Source: an uncultured Lachnospiraceae bacterium (GTDB taxonomy: Bacteria > Bacillota > Clostridia > Lachnospirales > Lachnospiraceae). From it: a stretch of 64,000 bases of DNA. Both the position numbers and the translations under genes were made by a program. This document shows positions 6,289 to 14,849 of the stretch, in pieces. The notes below the pieces were generated by a model. That model was not told the origin of the DNA. It saw nothing but the letters and a program-made list of their open reading frames with translations, and did no database searches. The DNA is taken from contig CACYKH010000014.1 in NCBI GenBank assembly GCA_902774915.1, forward strand, positions 1-64,000, written 5' to 3'. Position 1 is the stretch's first letter. Each line of letters opens with the position of its first letter.

Positions 6289-7212
6289 ATGAGTACAGTA
6301 GTAGTTTTACAGCAAATGGGAGTTATTATAATCCTGGTTGCGATTGGTATTTATTTATACAAGAAAAAAGTTGTTGATAACACGGTATCTCAAAAGATAT
6401 CCGTAATAGTAATGGATATCTGTAATCCAGCTCTTATACTTGCATCCATCCTTTCGGGAAATGTGACCGCAAGCCATAAGGATCTTTTAATAGCAATTAT
6501 ACTTGGAGCAATATTCTACATTGGTCTTGTGGTTTTAGGAGCAATCCTTCCATTCATCCTTAAAGTAGAAAAAGATAAAAGGCGTTTCTACAATCTAATG
6601 ACAGTTTATACAAACGTTGGCTTTATCGGAATTCCCGTTGCAAGAGCAATCCTGCCAGAAAATGCCATCCTCTATGTAATTGTTTGTAACGTTATGTACA
6701 GCCTTCTTTTCTATACCCATGGAATAACAATTCTCAGTAGTGGCAAAGAGAAGATAAACCTAAAGCATGTTCTAAGTCCAGGAACCATCATGGCGGTGCT
6801 TAGTCTTCTTGTATGCTGGTTTAAGATAACTCCACCACCACTGATCAGTAGCAGTATTAGTTATATTGGAAATGCTACAGTATTTTTGTCTATGGTACTT
6901 CTTGGAGTATCCATTGCTAGGTCAGATGTAACAACTGGCTTTAAAGAAATTAGGCTATGGGGTTACATTGTTATCAGGCTTGTGCTCCTTCCGATTGCAA
7001 TGTTCTTTGTACTCCGCGGAATTGGATGTAAAGATATAACAGTCCTCGGATTCTGTCTTATGGCGGCAATGCCGGTAGGCAATCTGCCACTCATTCAGTC
7101 CGAAAAAATTGGAGAGGATACAGAGCTCCTCTCCAAAGCAATTACAGTTACTACAATGGTCAGCATGGTGACCATTACATTACTTATGATGCTGTTCACA
7201 TCACTGATCTAG
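6289..7212 (+). CDS. AEC (auxin efflux carrier) family transporter
   Basis: This 307-residue polytopic membrane protein has about ten predicted segments in two five-helix halves, with the conserved NPALILASIL motif near residues 45-54 and TVYTNVGFIGIPVA near 104-117, both characteristic of the AEC family (MleP/YwkB-like). Members export or exchange organic anions such as malate. The substrate cannot be told from sequence. It lies 43 bp after the phosphatase gene on the same strand and may be co-transcribed with it. Ribosome binding site is weak (AGGAAG, about 14 bases before ATG). Confidence 0.88.
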   Translation: MSTVVVLQQMGVIIILVAIGIYLYKKKVVDNTVSQKISVIVMDICNPALILASILSGNVTASHKDLLIAIILGAIFYIGLVVLGAILPFILKVEKDKRRFYNLMTVYTNVGFIGIPVARAILPENAILYVIVCNVMYSLLFYTHGITILSSGKEKINLKHVLSPGTIMAVLSLLVCWFKITPPPLISSSISYIGNATVFLSMVLLGVSIARSDVTTGFKEIRLWGYIVIRLVLLPIAMFFVLRGIGCKDITVLGFCLMAAMPVGNLPLIQSEKIGEDTELLSKAITVTTMVSMVTITLLMMLFTSLI

Positions 7213-7273
7213 TAAACTTTAGTTTATTAAAATATATAGTAATAGGCAATTAGAACCTATTAGAAAAAAGGAT

Positions 7274-7302
7274 TTGACATAGAAATATCAAAATGGTACT
7301 AT
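7274..7302 (+). promoter_or_regulatory. Sigma-A promoter of the tRNA cluster
   Basis: TTGACA (7274-7279), 17-bp spacer, TACTAT (7297-7302), 36 bp before the first tRNA. Confidence 0.8.
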
Positions 7303-7337
7303 AGTTAAGCTGAAAAGGGCATATATTAATTCAGTTA

Positions 7338-7425
7338 GGAGATGTACTCAAGTGGCTGAAGAGGTGCCCCTGCTAAGGGTATAGGTCGTTAACGCGGCGC
7401 GAGGGTTCAAATCCCTCCATCTCCG
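7338..7425 (+). tRNA. tRNA-Ser (GCU)
   Basis: Acceptor GGAGATG pairs with CATCTCC, discriminator G. The anticodon loop CTGCTAA gives GCU. A long variable arm and the T-loop GGTTCAAATCC mark a class II serine tRNA of 88 nt. CCA is not encoded. Confidence 0.95.
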
Positions 7426-7460
7426 ATCAGGTTAGAATTTTTCAAATAACCTTGAAACGA

Positions 7461-7532
7461 TCCTCGATAGCTCAATGGTAGAGCATTCGGCTGTTAACCG
7501 AAGGGTTGTTGGTTCGAGCCCAACTCGGGGAG
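7461..7532 (+). tRNA. tRNA-Asn (GUU)
   Basis: Acceptor TCCTCGA pairs with TCGGGGA (one G-T), discriminator G. The anticodon loop CTGTTAA gives GUU. 72 nt, no encoded CCA. Second gene of a three-tRNA transcript. Confidence 0.95.
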
Positions 7533-7553
7533 CTTTAAAAATATTTATATTAT

Positions 7554-7624
7554 GGCGACATAGCCAAGTGGTAAGGCATGGGACTGCAACTCCCTGATCG
7601 CTGGTTCGAATCCTGCTGTCGCCT
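7554..7624 (+). tRNA. tRNA-Cys (GCA)
   Basis: Acceptor GGCGACA pairs with TGTCGCC, discriminator U as expected for cysteine. The anticodon loop CTGCAAC gives GCA. 71 nt, followed directly by the cluster terminator. Confidence 0.95.
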
Positions 7625-7633
7625 CTCTTTTAT

Positions 7634-7670
7634 GGCTTGTATTTGAAATGTCAAATACAAGCCTTTTTTT
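7634..7670 (+). terminator. Terminator of the tRNA cluster
   Basis: A 13-bp perfect stem, GGCTTGTATTTGA (7634-7646) with TCAAATACAAGCC (7651-7663), four-base loop, then T7. Confidence 0.95.
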
Positions 7671-7700
7671 CACTAAGGTATTTAGGAGCGAAGGGAAATA

Positions 7701-8783
7701 ATGAATGTCATTTATTCTAAGCTGAAAAAAAGTGCCGGCAAGGTGTATATCATCGGAGGCATTATGCTGATGCTGATAGGCGTTGGAATTACGTTAGGCG
7801 TTGGCCATGATCTTTTTCATTATCTGTTCATTGACGAACCTGATCTTTTTGAATCTAAAAGTTCTTCCTATGAAGAAGGTGAATGGTTTACCTGTGACAA
7901 TAACATCTTGTTTGATTATTTCGCATCAGATGATTCTGGAAGATATTATCTAACGAATACAAATGATGGTGAGTACTTTGGATTCTATGTAAGAAACAAG
8001 GATCTGGACAAGGCTGAGCAGATTTGTGATGAGACCTATGATTATCTGGATGGAAAGAGAGATGATCTTTCAGATGTTTATCTTTCTGGTAAAGGCTATA
8101 TGGTCGAAATGAGTACCTCTGAGCAGAGATATCTGAGAGACTATATAGAGGCTTCGGGTTACGAGGTTGAGGATTATAATCTGATATATTTAACTTATCG
8201 TCTTGAAACGCCTTGGGGACTCATTGTGGACAATGAGGGTGAGAATAATCTCTTCTATATGATAGTTGGTTTAGTGTTATTTATCTCAGGAATAATCATG
8301 ATCATCTACTTCTTCTCTGGTGGATATAAGAAGAACATCAAGAAGAGTATTAAGAGTTACGGCATACTTGAAGAGCTTCTGGACAGGGATATGTCAACAG
8401 CCAAGCAGATTGGTGATTACTTTGTTGGAACGGAGCATCTGGTCTCCTGTAATATTCCGGGAACCATCGTAATTCCTTATAATGTATTCGTTTGGGTTTA
8501 CGTTCAAGTAACAAAAACAAAACATACAGTTTACGGTATAATACCTGCTGGAACTTCTACTTCCTATCAGCTCGTTATTTATGATAGGAATAAAAGGAAG
8601 CAAATGCTGAATTTAAAATCGCAGGAGCAGGGAGATGAAATAATTCAAGAAATGTACGGCAGAGCCCCATATTTCCTTAGAGGATTTAATGATAAGTTTG
8701 CAAATGCCGTTACAAATAATTTTCAAAGCATGGTAAATGCTGTTGATGAAAGAAGACAACAAGTTATAGGTGGAGGATACTAA
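7701..8783 (+). CDS. Two-pass membrane protein, paralogue of the next gene
   Basis: The 360-residue protein is not assigned to a family. Membrane segments are predicted at about 17-37 and 188-210. Between them is a 150-residue acidic domain, probably outside the cell (DETYDYLDGKRDDL near 110-123). The C-terminal 150 residues (cytoplasmic if N-in) form an alpha/beta domain containing AKQIGDYFVGTEHLVSCN, IVIPYNVFVWVYVQVTKTKH and a tail FLRGFNDKFANAVTNNF. The outer domain and the tail are both echoed in the following protein. Good site GGAGCGAAGGG before ATG. The stop overlaps the next ATG (TAATG), so the two are translationally coupled. Confidence 0.8.
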   Translation: MNVIYSKLKKSAGKVYIIGGIMLMLIGVGITLGVGHDLFHYLFIDEPDLFESKSSSYEEGEWFTCDNNILFDYFASDDSGRYYLTNTNDGEYFGFYVRNKDLDKAEQICDETYDYLDGKRDDLSDVYLSGKGYMVEMSTSEQRYLRDYIEASGYEVEDYNLIYLTYRLETPWGLIVDNEGENNLFYMIVGLVLFISGIIMIIYFFSGGYKKNIKKSIKSYGILEELLDRDMSTAKQIGDYFVGTEHLVSCNIPGTIVIPYNVFVWVYVQVTKTKHTVYGIIPAGTSTSYQLVIYDRNKRKQMLNLKSQEQGDEIIQEMYGRAPYFLRGFNDKFANAVTNNFQSMVNAVDERRQQVIGGGY

Positions 8784-9565
8784 TGAAACAGATTTTTAAT
8801 TCAAGATTACTTAAGTTGTTTATTGTTCTTATTGTCGGTGGTGCGATATTTTTCGTACTAGGACTGCTGGATTTTATTGATTCAAATAAGACTCCTATTG
8901 ATTACAACACAATGACTGAAGACCAGGTTCAGAAGGGTGCTATTGTAGAAGGTGATATCTACTATAATTACGGACCTTTTGAGCAGATTGATACAAAAGA
9001 AAATGGACGTACAACAGGAACAAGTTACCGCTATGTAATTCCTGTTGGCGAAGAAGGTTATGTGGGAATTGATATTTCTAACAAAGATACAATCAGTGAA
9101 ATGGATAAGCAGACAGATGAAACCTTCGATATGATTGATGGTAAGAGAGATAACACAGAGACAGTTGTTCACTTTAAGGGTAAGATCCAGAAGATGACAA
9201 AGGAAGACTATGGTTACTTTGTAGACTTCATGAAGAGCGGTGGATTTACTGATGAAGAGATAGAGAAGTACGGTTCAGAATATTATATTCAGATCAGATT
9301 ATTCGGACAGGGTAAGTACATAATGATCGTTGGTGCAATCCTTTTCATCATCGGTATTATAATCCTTGTAGTTACTCTCAATAAGGGACGTGGACCAAAG
9401 CCAGCGCCTATGGCACCACAGAACCCAGAACAGTATGGACAGTCACTTCAGGACCCAAGTCAGTATGCTCAGGGCCAGATGCAGGATCCAAGTCAGTACG
9501 CACAACAGCAGAATCCGGAGGATACACTTAAGCGGTCATTCAATGATAACTTTAATCAGTTTTAA
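8783..9565 (+). CDS. Two-pass membrane protein with Gln-rich repeat tail
   Basis: This 260-residue paralogue of the preceding protein has membrane segments at about 9-29 and 177-199 flanking an acidic domain with DETFDMIDGKRDN in the same position and a matching GK-x-x-x-M strand. The tail (about 205-250) is Pro/Gln-rich with two copies of QDPSQYAQ, and ends in RSFNDNFNQF, resembling the FNDKF tail of its neighbour. Function is unknown; a shared membrane complex is a reasonable guess. AGGTGGAGG in the upstream gene's end serves as ribosome binding site. Confidence 0.8.
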   Translation: MKQIFNSRLLKLFIVLIVGGAIFFVLGLLDFIDSNKTPIDYNTMTEDQVQKGAIVEGDIYYNYGPFEQIDTKENGRTTGTSYRYVIPVGEEGYVGIDISNKDTISEMDKQTDETFDMIDGKRDNTETVVHFKGKIQKMTKEDYGYFVDFMKSGGFTDEEIEKYGSEYYIQIRLFGQGKYIMIVGAILFIIGIIILVVTLNKGRGPKPAPMAPQNPEQYGQSLQDPSQYAQGQMQDPSQYAQQQNPEDTLKRSFNDNFNQF

Positions 9566-9578
9566 TTATTAGATTAAT

Positions 9579-9633
9579 ATGCCACGCTTGATACAGGGAA
9601 GAAAATTCCTTGTTGAGAGGTGGCATTTTTTTT
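9579..9633 (+). terminator. Terminator after the membrane-protein pair
   Basis: ATGCCAC (9579-9585) pairs with GTGGCAT (9620-9626), with an inner AGGGAA/TTCCTT stem and T8 from 9626. The 3' arm overlaps the next promoter. Confidence 0.85.
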
Positions 9634-9641
9634 CGTATAAT
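9613..9641 (+). promoter_or_regulatory. Promoter of the aroA cluster, inside the terminator
   Basis: TTGAGA (9613-9618), 17-bp spacer, TATAAT (9636-9641). The -35 and spacer coincide with the 3' half of the upstream terminator hairpin. Confidence 0.65.
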
Positions 9642-9665
9642 TGCAAGGGATAAAGGAAGAGAATT

Positions 9666-10925
9666 ATGGTAGTAACATTTAAAAATTCAAATCTTGATTT
9701 TCATATAGAAGCACCTCCGTCGAAGTCTATCTATCACAGAGAGCTTATTGTTAGTTTTTTATGTGGTAATTATGAGCATTTGGAATTCCTCGAAGGAGAT
9801 AGCGACGATATAAAGGCGACGAAGGGTATTCTTAAGAGTCTTCAAGAAGTTATGGAAGGAAATGTCCCTGAAGGAAAAATAGATGGGGATGGGTTCCTTC
9901 ATCTTTTCTGTAATGAGAGTGGTTCTACTCTAAGACTTCTTATTCCAGTTGTTGCAGCGTTTCTTTTGGGTGAAGGAAGAGAACGCTATGGACTAAGTGG
10001 TCTTGTCTTTGAAACGGCTGGTCGTCTTTTTGACAGACCAATAGATGAGCTGCAGGAAGCGGTTAAGCCACATGGACTGATGGTTGTGAAGAATTCAGAA
10101 ACAAGGTCTATTAAAGTGACAGGCGAGATGACATCTGGCGAATACTTTATAGATGGAAGTCGTTCCTCGCAAAGTATTTCGGGGCTTCTGATTGCACTTT
10201 CTATTCTTGATAAACCAAGCTCTGTTAATGTTATTTCAGAGATGAGTTCTAAATACTACATTGGACTGACGGAGCACGCATTAGAAAAATATGGCTGCCC
10301 TGTTGAAAAGGATGGAAAGACCTTCTATCCTAAGGCTGGTAGTCTTGCTGGAAATGATAAAAATCGTGTGATCCCTGAATTCAAGGTGGAAGGGGATTGG
10401 AGTAACGGCGCATTTCTGCTTTGCATGAAGAGATGGTCTGATATAACAGTTGGAAATCTGTACTCGGATTCCAGACAGGGAGACAGAGCAATCGTAGATT
10501 TTCTTGAACTTGTGGACTCGGATGACAGTCCTGCAGAGGTGACATGGGACTGTTCTGATATTCCGGACATCACGCCTTATATGGCTATGGTTGCACCTTT
10601 CGAATTTGCGAAGGTTACATTTACCGGAATCTCAAGACTAAGAATAAAGGAATCCGACAGAGTAAAGGCAACTCGCGAAATGCTATCTGCAATCGGAGTA
10701 AGAACTGAAGAGACAGATGATACTCTTACAGTTTATGAATATGAAAGCCCTTCAAATATAGAGTTGGAAGAGCCAATAAAACTGAGCTCTTACCACGATC
10801 ACAGAATGGCAATGTGTGCGATCCTTCTATCAGTTATTCTGAAAAAGAAGGTAGATATAGATGACATTTGGTGTATAAGGAAGTCTTATCCAGAGTTCCT
10901 GGAGTTCCTTGATATTTCGGAATAA
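9666..10925 (+). CDS. aroA: 3-phosphoshikimate 1-carboxyvinyltransferase (EPSP synthase)
   Basis: Joins shikimate-3-phosphate and phosphoenolpyruvate in the shikimate pathway. Family motifs are in order: APPSKSIYHRELI (residues 17-29, Lys and Ser of the S3P site), LFCNESGSTLRLLIP near 79-93, DGSRSSQSISGLL near 163-175, RLRIKESDRVKATREML near 323-339 and SYHDHRMAMCAILLS near 378-392. The 419 residues are within family range. The N-terminal half lacks some usual Gly-rich turns, so it belongs to a divergent clade. It has AAGGAAG before ATG and is first in a run with ispE and a capA-like gene. Glyphosate sensitivity class cannot be judged. Confidence 0.92.
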   Translation: MVVTFKNSNLDFHIEAPPSKSIYHRELIVSFLCGNYEHLEFLEGDSDDIKATKGILKSLQEVMEGNVPEGKIDGDGFLHLFCNESGSTLRLLIPVVAAFLLGEGRERYGLSGLVFETAGRLFDRPIDELQEAVKPHGLMVVKNSETRSIKVTGEMTSGEYFIDGSRSSQSISGLLIALSILDKPSSVNVISEMSSKYYIGLTEHALEKYGCPVEKDGKTFYPKAGSLAGNDKNRVIPEFKVEGDWSNGAFLLCMKRWSDITVGNLYSDSRQGDRAIVDFLELVDSDDSPAEVTWDCSDIPDITPYMAMVAPFEFAKVTFTGISRLRIKESDRVKATREMLSAIGVRTEETDDTLTVYEYESPSNIELEEPIKLSSYHDHRMAMCAILLSVILKKKVDIDDIWCIRKSYPEFLEFLDISE

Positions 10926-10969
10926 TAGGTTTTAGATAAATAGACTCTTTTGATCATAGGGAGAAGAGT

Positions 10970-11908
10970 ATGGGGAATGTAGTAGATAAAAAAGCATATG
11001 CCAAGGTAAATCTCAGTCTGGATATTGTTGGCAGGCGTGAGGATGGTTATCATCTGGTGCGTATGGTAATGCAATCGCTTGACATAGCAGATGAACTTAC
11101 CTTTGAAAAAACAGACAATGGCAAGATAGAGGTTTTGCTTAACTCACAGCAGAATGAGGGTAGTGAGGCTTCAGCGTCAGAAACAACAGATAAGCTTGGA
11201 GTTGTTCCTTTAAACGAGGATAATTTGATATATAAGGTTGCAAAGCTTCTCCTGGAAAAATATGTTTGGGAGAAGAATCCAGAGGCCGGAGTTAAAATAA
11301 CTCTGATCAAGAATATTCCTATAGCGGCTGGTCTTGCGGGTGGAAGCAGTGATGCGGCTGCAACCTTCAGGGGAATAAATGAACTTTATGGGCTGAATAT
11401 TCTGGATCAGGACCTTATGGATATGGGTGTTACTCTTGGAGCGGACATTCCTTATTGCATTATGGGAGGAACTGCTCTTTCAGAAGGAATTGGTGAAAAG
11501 CTTACACAGTTGCCAGCTCTTCCCAAATGTTATTTCCTTGTTGCAAAACCAAATATCTCGGTTTCAACAGCGGAAGCCTATGGTGGTTATGACAAGCTGG
11601 TAGAAAGCGAAGAGAGGATTAAGCATCCGGATGTAGATGGTCAGGTGGATGCAATCTATTCAGAGAATCTGAAAGGGGTAACTGATCTTTTCAAAAATGT
11701 TTTGGAATATGTTACCTCAAGGAACCATGAAGAGATTGGAATACTTGAAAAAGAAATGATGGATGGTGGCGCCATAAATGCCATGATGAGCGGAAGCGGC
11801 CCGACAGTCTTTGGAGTATTTGAAGACGCAGATACAGCCGAGAATACAAAACAAAAGATTGAAGAAAAGGGACTGGCTAAGCAGGTTTTTGTAGCCAGAG
11901 CGGTATAG
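10970..11908 (+). CDS. ispE: 4-diphosphocytidyl-2-C-methyl-D-erythritol kinase
   Basis: ATP-dependent kinase of the MEP isoprenoid pathway and member of the GHMP family. Motif 1, KAYAKVNLSLDIVGRREDGYH, is at residues 8-28 with the catalytic Lys. The ATP-binding Gly-rich loop PIAAGLAGGSSDAAA is near 110-124 and the final GHMP motif MMSGSGPTVFGVF near 272-284. The 312 residues are slightly long because of an acidic insert (about 50-68, EGSEASASETTDK). It starts 44 bp after aroA with GGGAGAAG before ATG, and ends one base before the next gene. Confidence 0.95.
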   Translation: MGNVVDKKAYAKVNLSLDIVGRREDGYHLVRMVMQSLDIADELTFEKTDNGKIEVLLNSQQNEGSEASASETTDKLGVVPLNEDNLIYKVAKLLLEKYVWEKNPEAGVKITLIKNIPIAAGLAGGSSDAAATFRGINELYGLNILDQDLMDMGVTLGADIPYCIMGGTALSEGIGEKLTQLPALPKCYFLVAKPNISVSTAEAYGGYDKLVESEERIKHPDVDGQVDAIYSENLKGVTDLFKNVLEYVTSRNHEEIGILEKEMMDGGAINAMMSGSGPTVFGVFEDADTAENTKQKIEEKGLAKQVFVARAV

Positions 11909-11909
11909 T

Positions 11910-13163
11910 ATGAACGAAAGAGAAAGAGCAGAAAAGCTTCGTAAGATGAACGAAGCTTCAAAAAGAAGAAGGCTTGAAAGAGAGAGGAAAGTCAGAAAAC
12001 TGAAGGCTATTATAGCTGTGGTTACAGGCCTCCTCCTTATTATGGTGGTTCTTCTTATTCTAAGTTTAACAGGCGTACTGAAACTGGATAAGAAGAATAA
12101 TAAAGCAGATAAGTCGAAAGACAAAAAGGTGGTAGAACAGGAAGATGATGACCTTGAAAATCTTATTGCTTCGGCTTCAGATGCATCTTCCACTGATGCA
12201 TCTTCCACTGATGCTTCAGCAACAGATGCGACTCCTAAGGATTTCAGCATAGAAATGACTTTTGTGGGCGACTGCTGTATGGCAACTAATCTGGAGAATA
12301 ATTCCTACGGAACACTTCTCTGGTACGAGTCAAATGCTCCTACCACATATTTCTTTGATGGTGTAAGACAGTATTTCGAGGGAGATGACATTACCATCGC
12401 AAACTGTGAGAATACATTTTCTGATAGTTCGGTTGCTCCTAGAGATAAGGGTGAGGGAACTAATTACTGGTTCAAGTCTCCATCCAGTTTTGCTTCTGTT
12501 TTTTCGGACAACAATATAGAAGCAGTTACGATTAATAATAACCATACAAATGATTATGGCCCTGAAGTTTTTGAGGATACAAAGGCAGCTCTGGATGCGG
12601 CCGGTGTTGAGTGGGGCTTCAGAGATAAGATTATTTACTATGAAAAAGAAGGCTATAAGATTGGTGTTGTCTGCGTTTCATATTATTATTATGAAGAGGC
12701 AGAGGGCATTCTCCCATATCTTGAGCTGGCAAAGGAGAATAGTGACTTTCAGATCATCTTTTTCCATGGTGGAGTAGAAGGTGAGTATCAGCCAGAAGAC
12801 TGGAAGGTTCAGGCGTGCCATATGCTGGTGGATAATGGAGCGGACCTTATTCTTGGAGCTCATCCACATGTACTCCAGAAGAGAGAAAACTATAACGGTG
12901 TTGATATAGTTTATTCCCTTGGTAATTTCTGTTTCGGTGGAAATGACCATCCAGGTTCAAACAGAACGATCATTTATAAATATACTTTGAACATTCATAG
13001 TGACGGAATTGAGTATACCGTTAACAGTAAGGATGAACAGATTATACCTTGCTATGTTTATACAGGAAGTACGAATAACTGGCAGCCTTATCCTATAGAA
13101 GATGCAGAGATTGCAGATAGAGTTGTCAAGTTTATGAATGGTGAGCTTGATTCGCCTAATTAA
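11910..13163 (+). CDS. CapA/PgsA-family metallophosphatase-like envelope protein
   Basis: The 417 residues comprise a very basic cytoplasmic N-terminus (1-32), one membrane segment (about 33-55), a charged stretch and an Ala/Ser/Thr-Asp linker (about 88-112, repeats of SSTDA), then the extracellular CapA domain (PGA_cap) from EMTFVGDCCM. Metal-site motifs are recognisable: GDCCM, NCENTF, NNNHTNDYG, FFHGGVEGEYQP, GAHPHVLQ and YSLGNFCFGG. The family takes part in poly-gamma-glutamate or capsule synthesis, but no pgsBC is nearby, so the substrate is open. It follows ispE by one base and the tmk start lies 43 bp downstream. Confidence 0.85.
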   Translation: MNERERAEKLRKMNEASKRRRLERERKVRKLKAIIAVVTGLLLIMVVLLILSLTGVLKLDKKNNKADKSKDKKVVEQEDDDLENLIASASDASSTDASSTDASATDATPKDFSIEMTFVGDCCMATNLENNSYGTLLWYESNAPTTYFFDGVRQYFEGDDITIANCENTFSDSSVAPRDKGEGTNYWFKSPSSFASVFSDNNIEAVTINNNHTNDYGPEVFEDTKAALDAAGVEWGFRDKIIYYEKEGYKIGVVCVSYYYYEEAEGILPYLELAKENSDFQIIFFHGGVEGEYQPEDWKVQACHMLVDNGADLILGAHPHVLQKRENYNGVDIVYSLGNFCFGGNDHPGSNRTIIYKYTLNIHSDGIEYTVNSKDEQIIPCYVYTGSTNNWQPYPIEDAEIADRVVKFMNGELDSPN

Positions 13164-13206
13164 GAGACTAGGGTGCGAAAAGAACGGTGAGCAGCCGGAG
13201 GTAGAT

Positions 13207-13830
13207 ATGAGCAGAGGAATTTTCATAACAATGGAAGGTCCTGATGGATCTGGAAAATCAACACAGATAAGCCGTCTTAAGGAGTATCTGGAAAAGGAAG
13301 GCTATAACGTTCTTATTACCAGAGAGCCAGGCGGAACTGTTATTAGTGAGGCAATCAGAGAAATCATTCTCAATAAGGATTTCACCGAGATGTCACCTGT
13401 AACAGAAATGATGCTCTATGCCAGCGCAAGGGCTCAACTTATCGCAGAGGTTGTGGGACCGGCTATCGATAGTGGAACAGCTGTTATCAGCGACAGATTT
13501 GTGGATTCATCTCTTGTATATCAGGGAATGGCCAGAGGCCTTGGTGTTGATACGGTATATGAGATAAACAAGGTGGCAATCGGAGATTATATGCCAGATG
13601 TTACCTTTATGCTGGATCTTCCTGCAGAGGTAGGCATAAGCAGAAAGAAGGATCAGAAGGAACTGGACCGTATGGAGCTTGAGAGTCTTGAGTTTCATAA
13701 GAAGGTTGCAGAGGGCTATAGAAGCCTTGCTGCAAAGTTCCCGGACCGAATAAAAACTATTGATGCAACTTTACCTATAGATGAAATCTGTGGTATTATA
13801 AAAGGTGAGGTAAAACACTTATTGAGGTAA
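13207..13830 (+). CDS. tmk: Thymidylate kinase
   Basis: Converts dTMP to dTDP. Start chosen at ATG 13207, five bases after GGAGG, which gives 207 residues, the usual family size; an upstream in-frame ATG at 13138 would overlap the previous gene and add an unrelated 23-residue leader. P-loop EGPDGSGKSTQ is at residues 10-20, TREPGG at 37-42, the DR-(F/Y) motif in ISDRFVDSSLVYQG near 98-111 and the basic lid ISRKKDQKELDRME near 141-154. It opens the conserved tmk-holB-ricT-trmN6-rsmI cluster seen in Bacillus. Confidence 0.95.
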   Translation: MSRGIFITMEGPDGSGKSTQISRLKEYLEKEGYNVLITREPGGTVISEAIREIILNKDFTEMSPVTEMMLYASARAQLIAEVVGPAIDSGTAVISDRFVDSSLVYQGMARGLGVDTVYEINKVAIGDYMPDVTFMLDLPAEVGISRKKDQKELDRMELESLEFHKKVAEGYRSLAAKFPDRIKTIDATLPIDEICGIIKGEVKHLLR

Positions 13831-13836
13831 CTGCTT

Positions 13837-14823
13837 ATGGATTTTAATAAAATAATAGGACATGAAGATATAATAAGTAGATTTAGAAGTAGTATTGAAA
13901 CGGATCACGTTAACCACGCTTATATCATTGCTGGTGAAGAAGGAAGTGGAAGGTTTTCACTTGCTCAGGCTTTTGCGAAAGCTCTGCAATGCGAAGAGGG
14001 TGGATCTGAATCATGCGGTTCTTGTAAGTCATGTAAGCAGGCTGAAAGTGGCAACCATCCGGATATACTTGTTGTAGATAGAGGTATTGAACAAACTCTT
14101 TCTGTAAAGACTATCCGTGAGCAGGTTGTAAGCACCATGGATATAAAGCCTTACAGTAGTAAGTATAAGATATATATCATCAAGGAAGCTGAGAAGATGT
14201 CTGAGGAAGCTGAAAGTGCACTCCTTAAGACTATTGAGGAACCACCTGAGTATGGAATTATCATTATTATAACTACTCAGCCTGAAAAACTGCTTCCAAC
14301 TATCAGATCAAGATGTATAACTATTACTACAAAGCCTGTTAAGGAAAAGGATATTCACGATTATCTGGTAGAGAAATACGGCGTAGATGAGCAGAAGGCT
14401 GAATTTGCTATTGAGTACGCTCAGGGTAATCTTGGAAAGGCTGTGCTGCTTGCTACAAATGAGGACTATGAGAACCTCATTAAGTCAGTTATTGATCTTC
14501 AGGCAAATATCTGCGATATGACTATGGAAGATATTTCCGAGGCTATTCAAAGATGTACTGCTTATAAAATGAATATAAATGATTATCTTGATCTTATGAT
14601 GATGTGGTACAGAGATATTCTTGTACTAAAGGTTACTGGAAATCCGGATAAGATTCTTTTCAAGGAACAGTATTCTATTATCAAAGATCAGGCAAAATAT
14701 CTTTCCTTTAACGAGCTTGAGGATAAGCAGAAGGCTATCGAATCTGCAAAGGAAAGAATAAATGCCAAGGCTCGAATGGAAGACATTATGAAACTTCTCA
14801 TCATGTCTCTTAAAGAGTTTTAA
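13837..14823 (+). CDS. holB: DNA polymerase III delta' subunit
   Basis: Clamp-loader subunit of the replisome. The 328-residue AAA+ protein has HAYIIAGEEGSGRFSLA near 27-43; the P-loop Lys is Arg, in line with the inactive nucleotide site of delta'. A zinc module of four cysteines follows (C-x8-C-x2-C-x2-C, about residues 49-64), then SEEAESALLKTIEEPPEYGIIIIITT and the sensor motif TIRSRC. It starts 6 bp after tmk and the next gene starts 26 bp downstream. Confidence 0.92.
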   Translation: MDFNKIIGHEDIISRFRSSIETDHVNHAYIIAGEEGSGRFSLAQAFAKALQCEEGGSESCGSCKSCKQAESGNHPDILVVDRGIEQTLSVKTIREQVVSTMDIKPYSSKYKIYIIKEAEKMSEEAESALLKTIEEPPEYGIIIIITTQPEKLLPTIRSRCITITTKPVKEKDIHDYLVEKYGVDEQKAEFAIEYAQGNLGKAVLLATNEDYENLIKSVIDLQANICDMTMEDISEAIQRCTAYKMNINDYLDLMMMWYRDILVLKVTGNPDKILFKEQYSIIKDQAKYLSFNELEDKQKAIESAKERINAKARMEDIMKLLIMSLKEF

Positions 14824-14849
14824 TTCATCAGAAGGAGCAACTAGCTAGA

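Noticed and set aside
7338-7624. The tRNA cluster as an attachment site
   Set aside because: No duplicated tRNA 3' ends were found near it, unlike tRNA-Gln.
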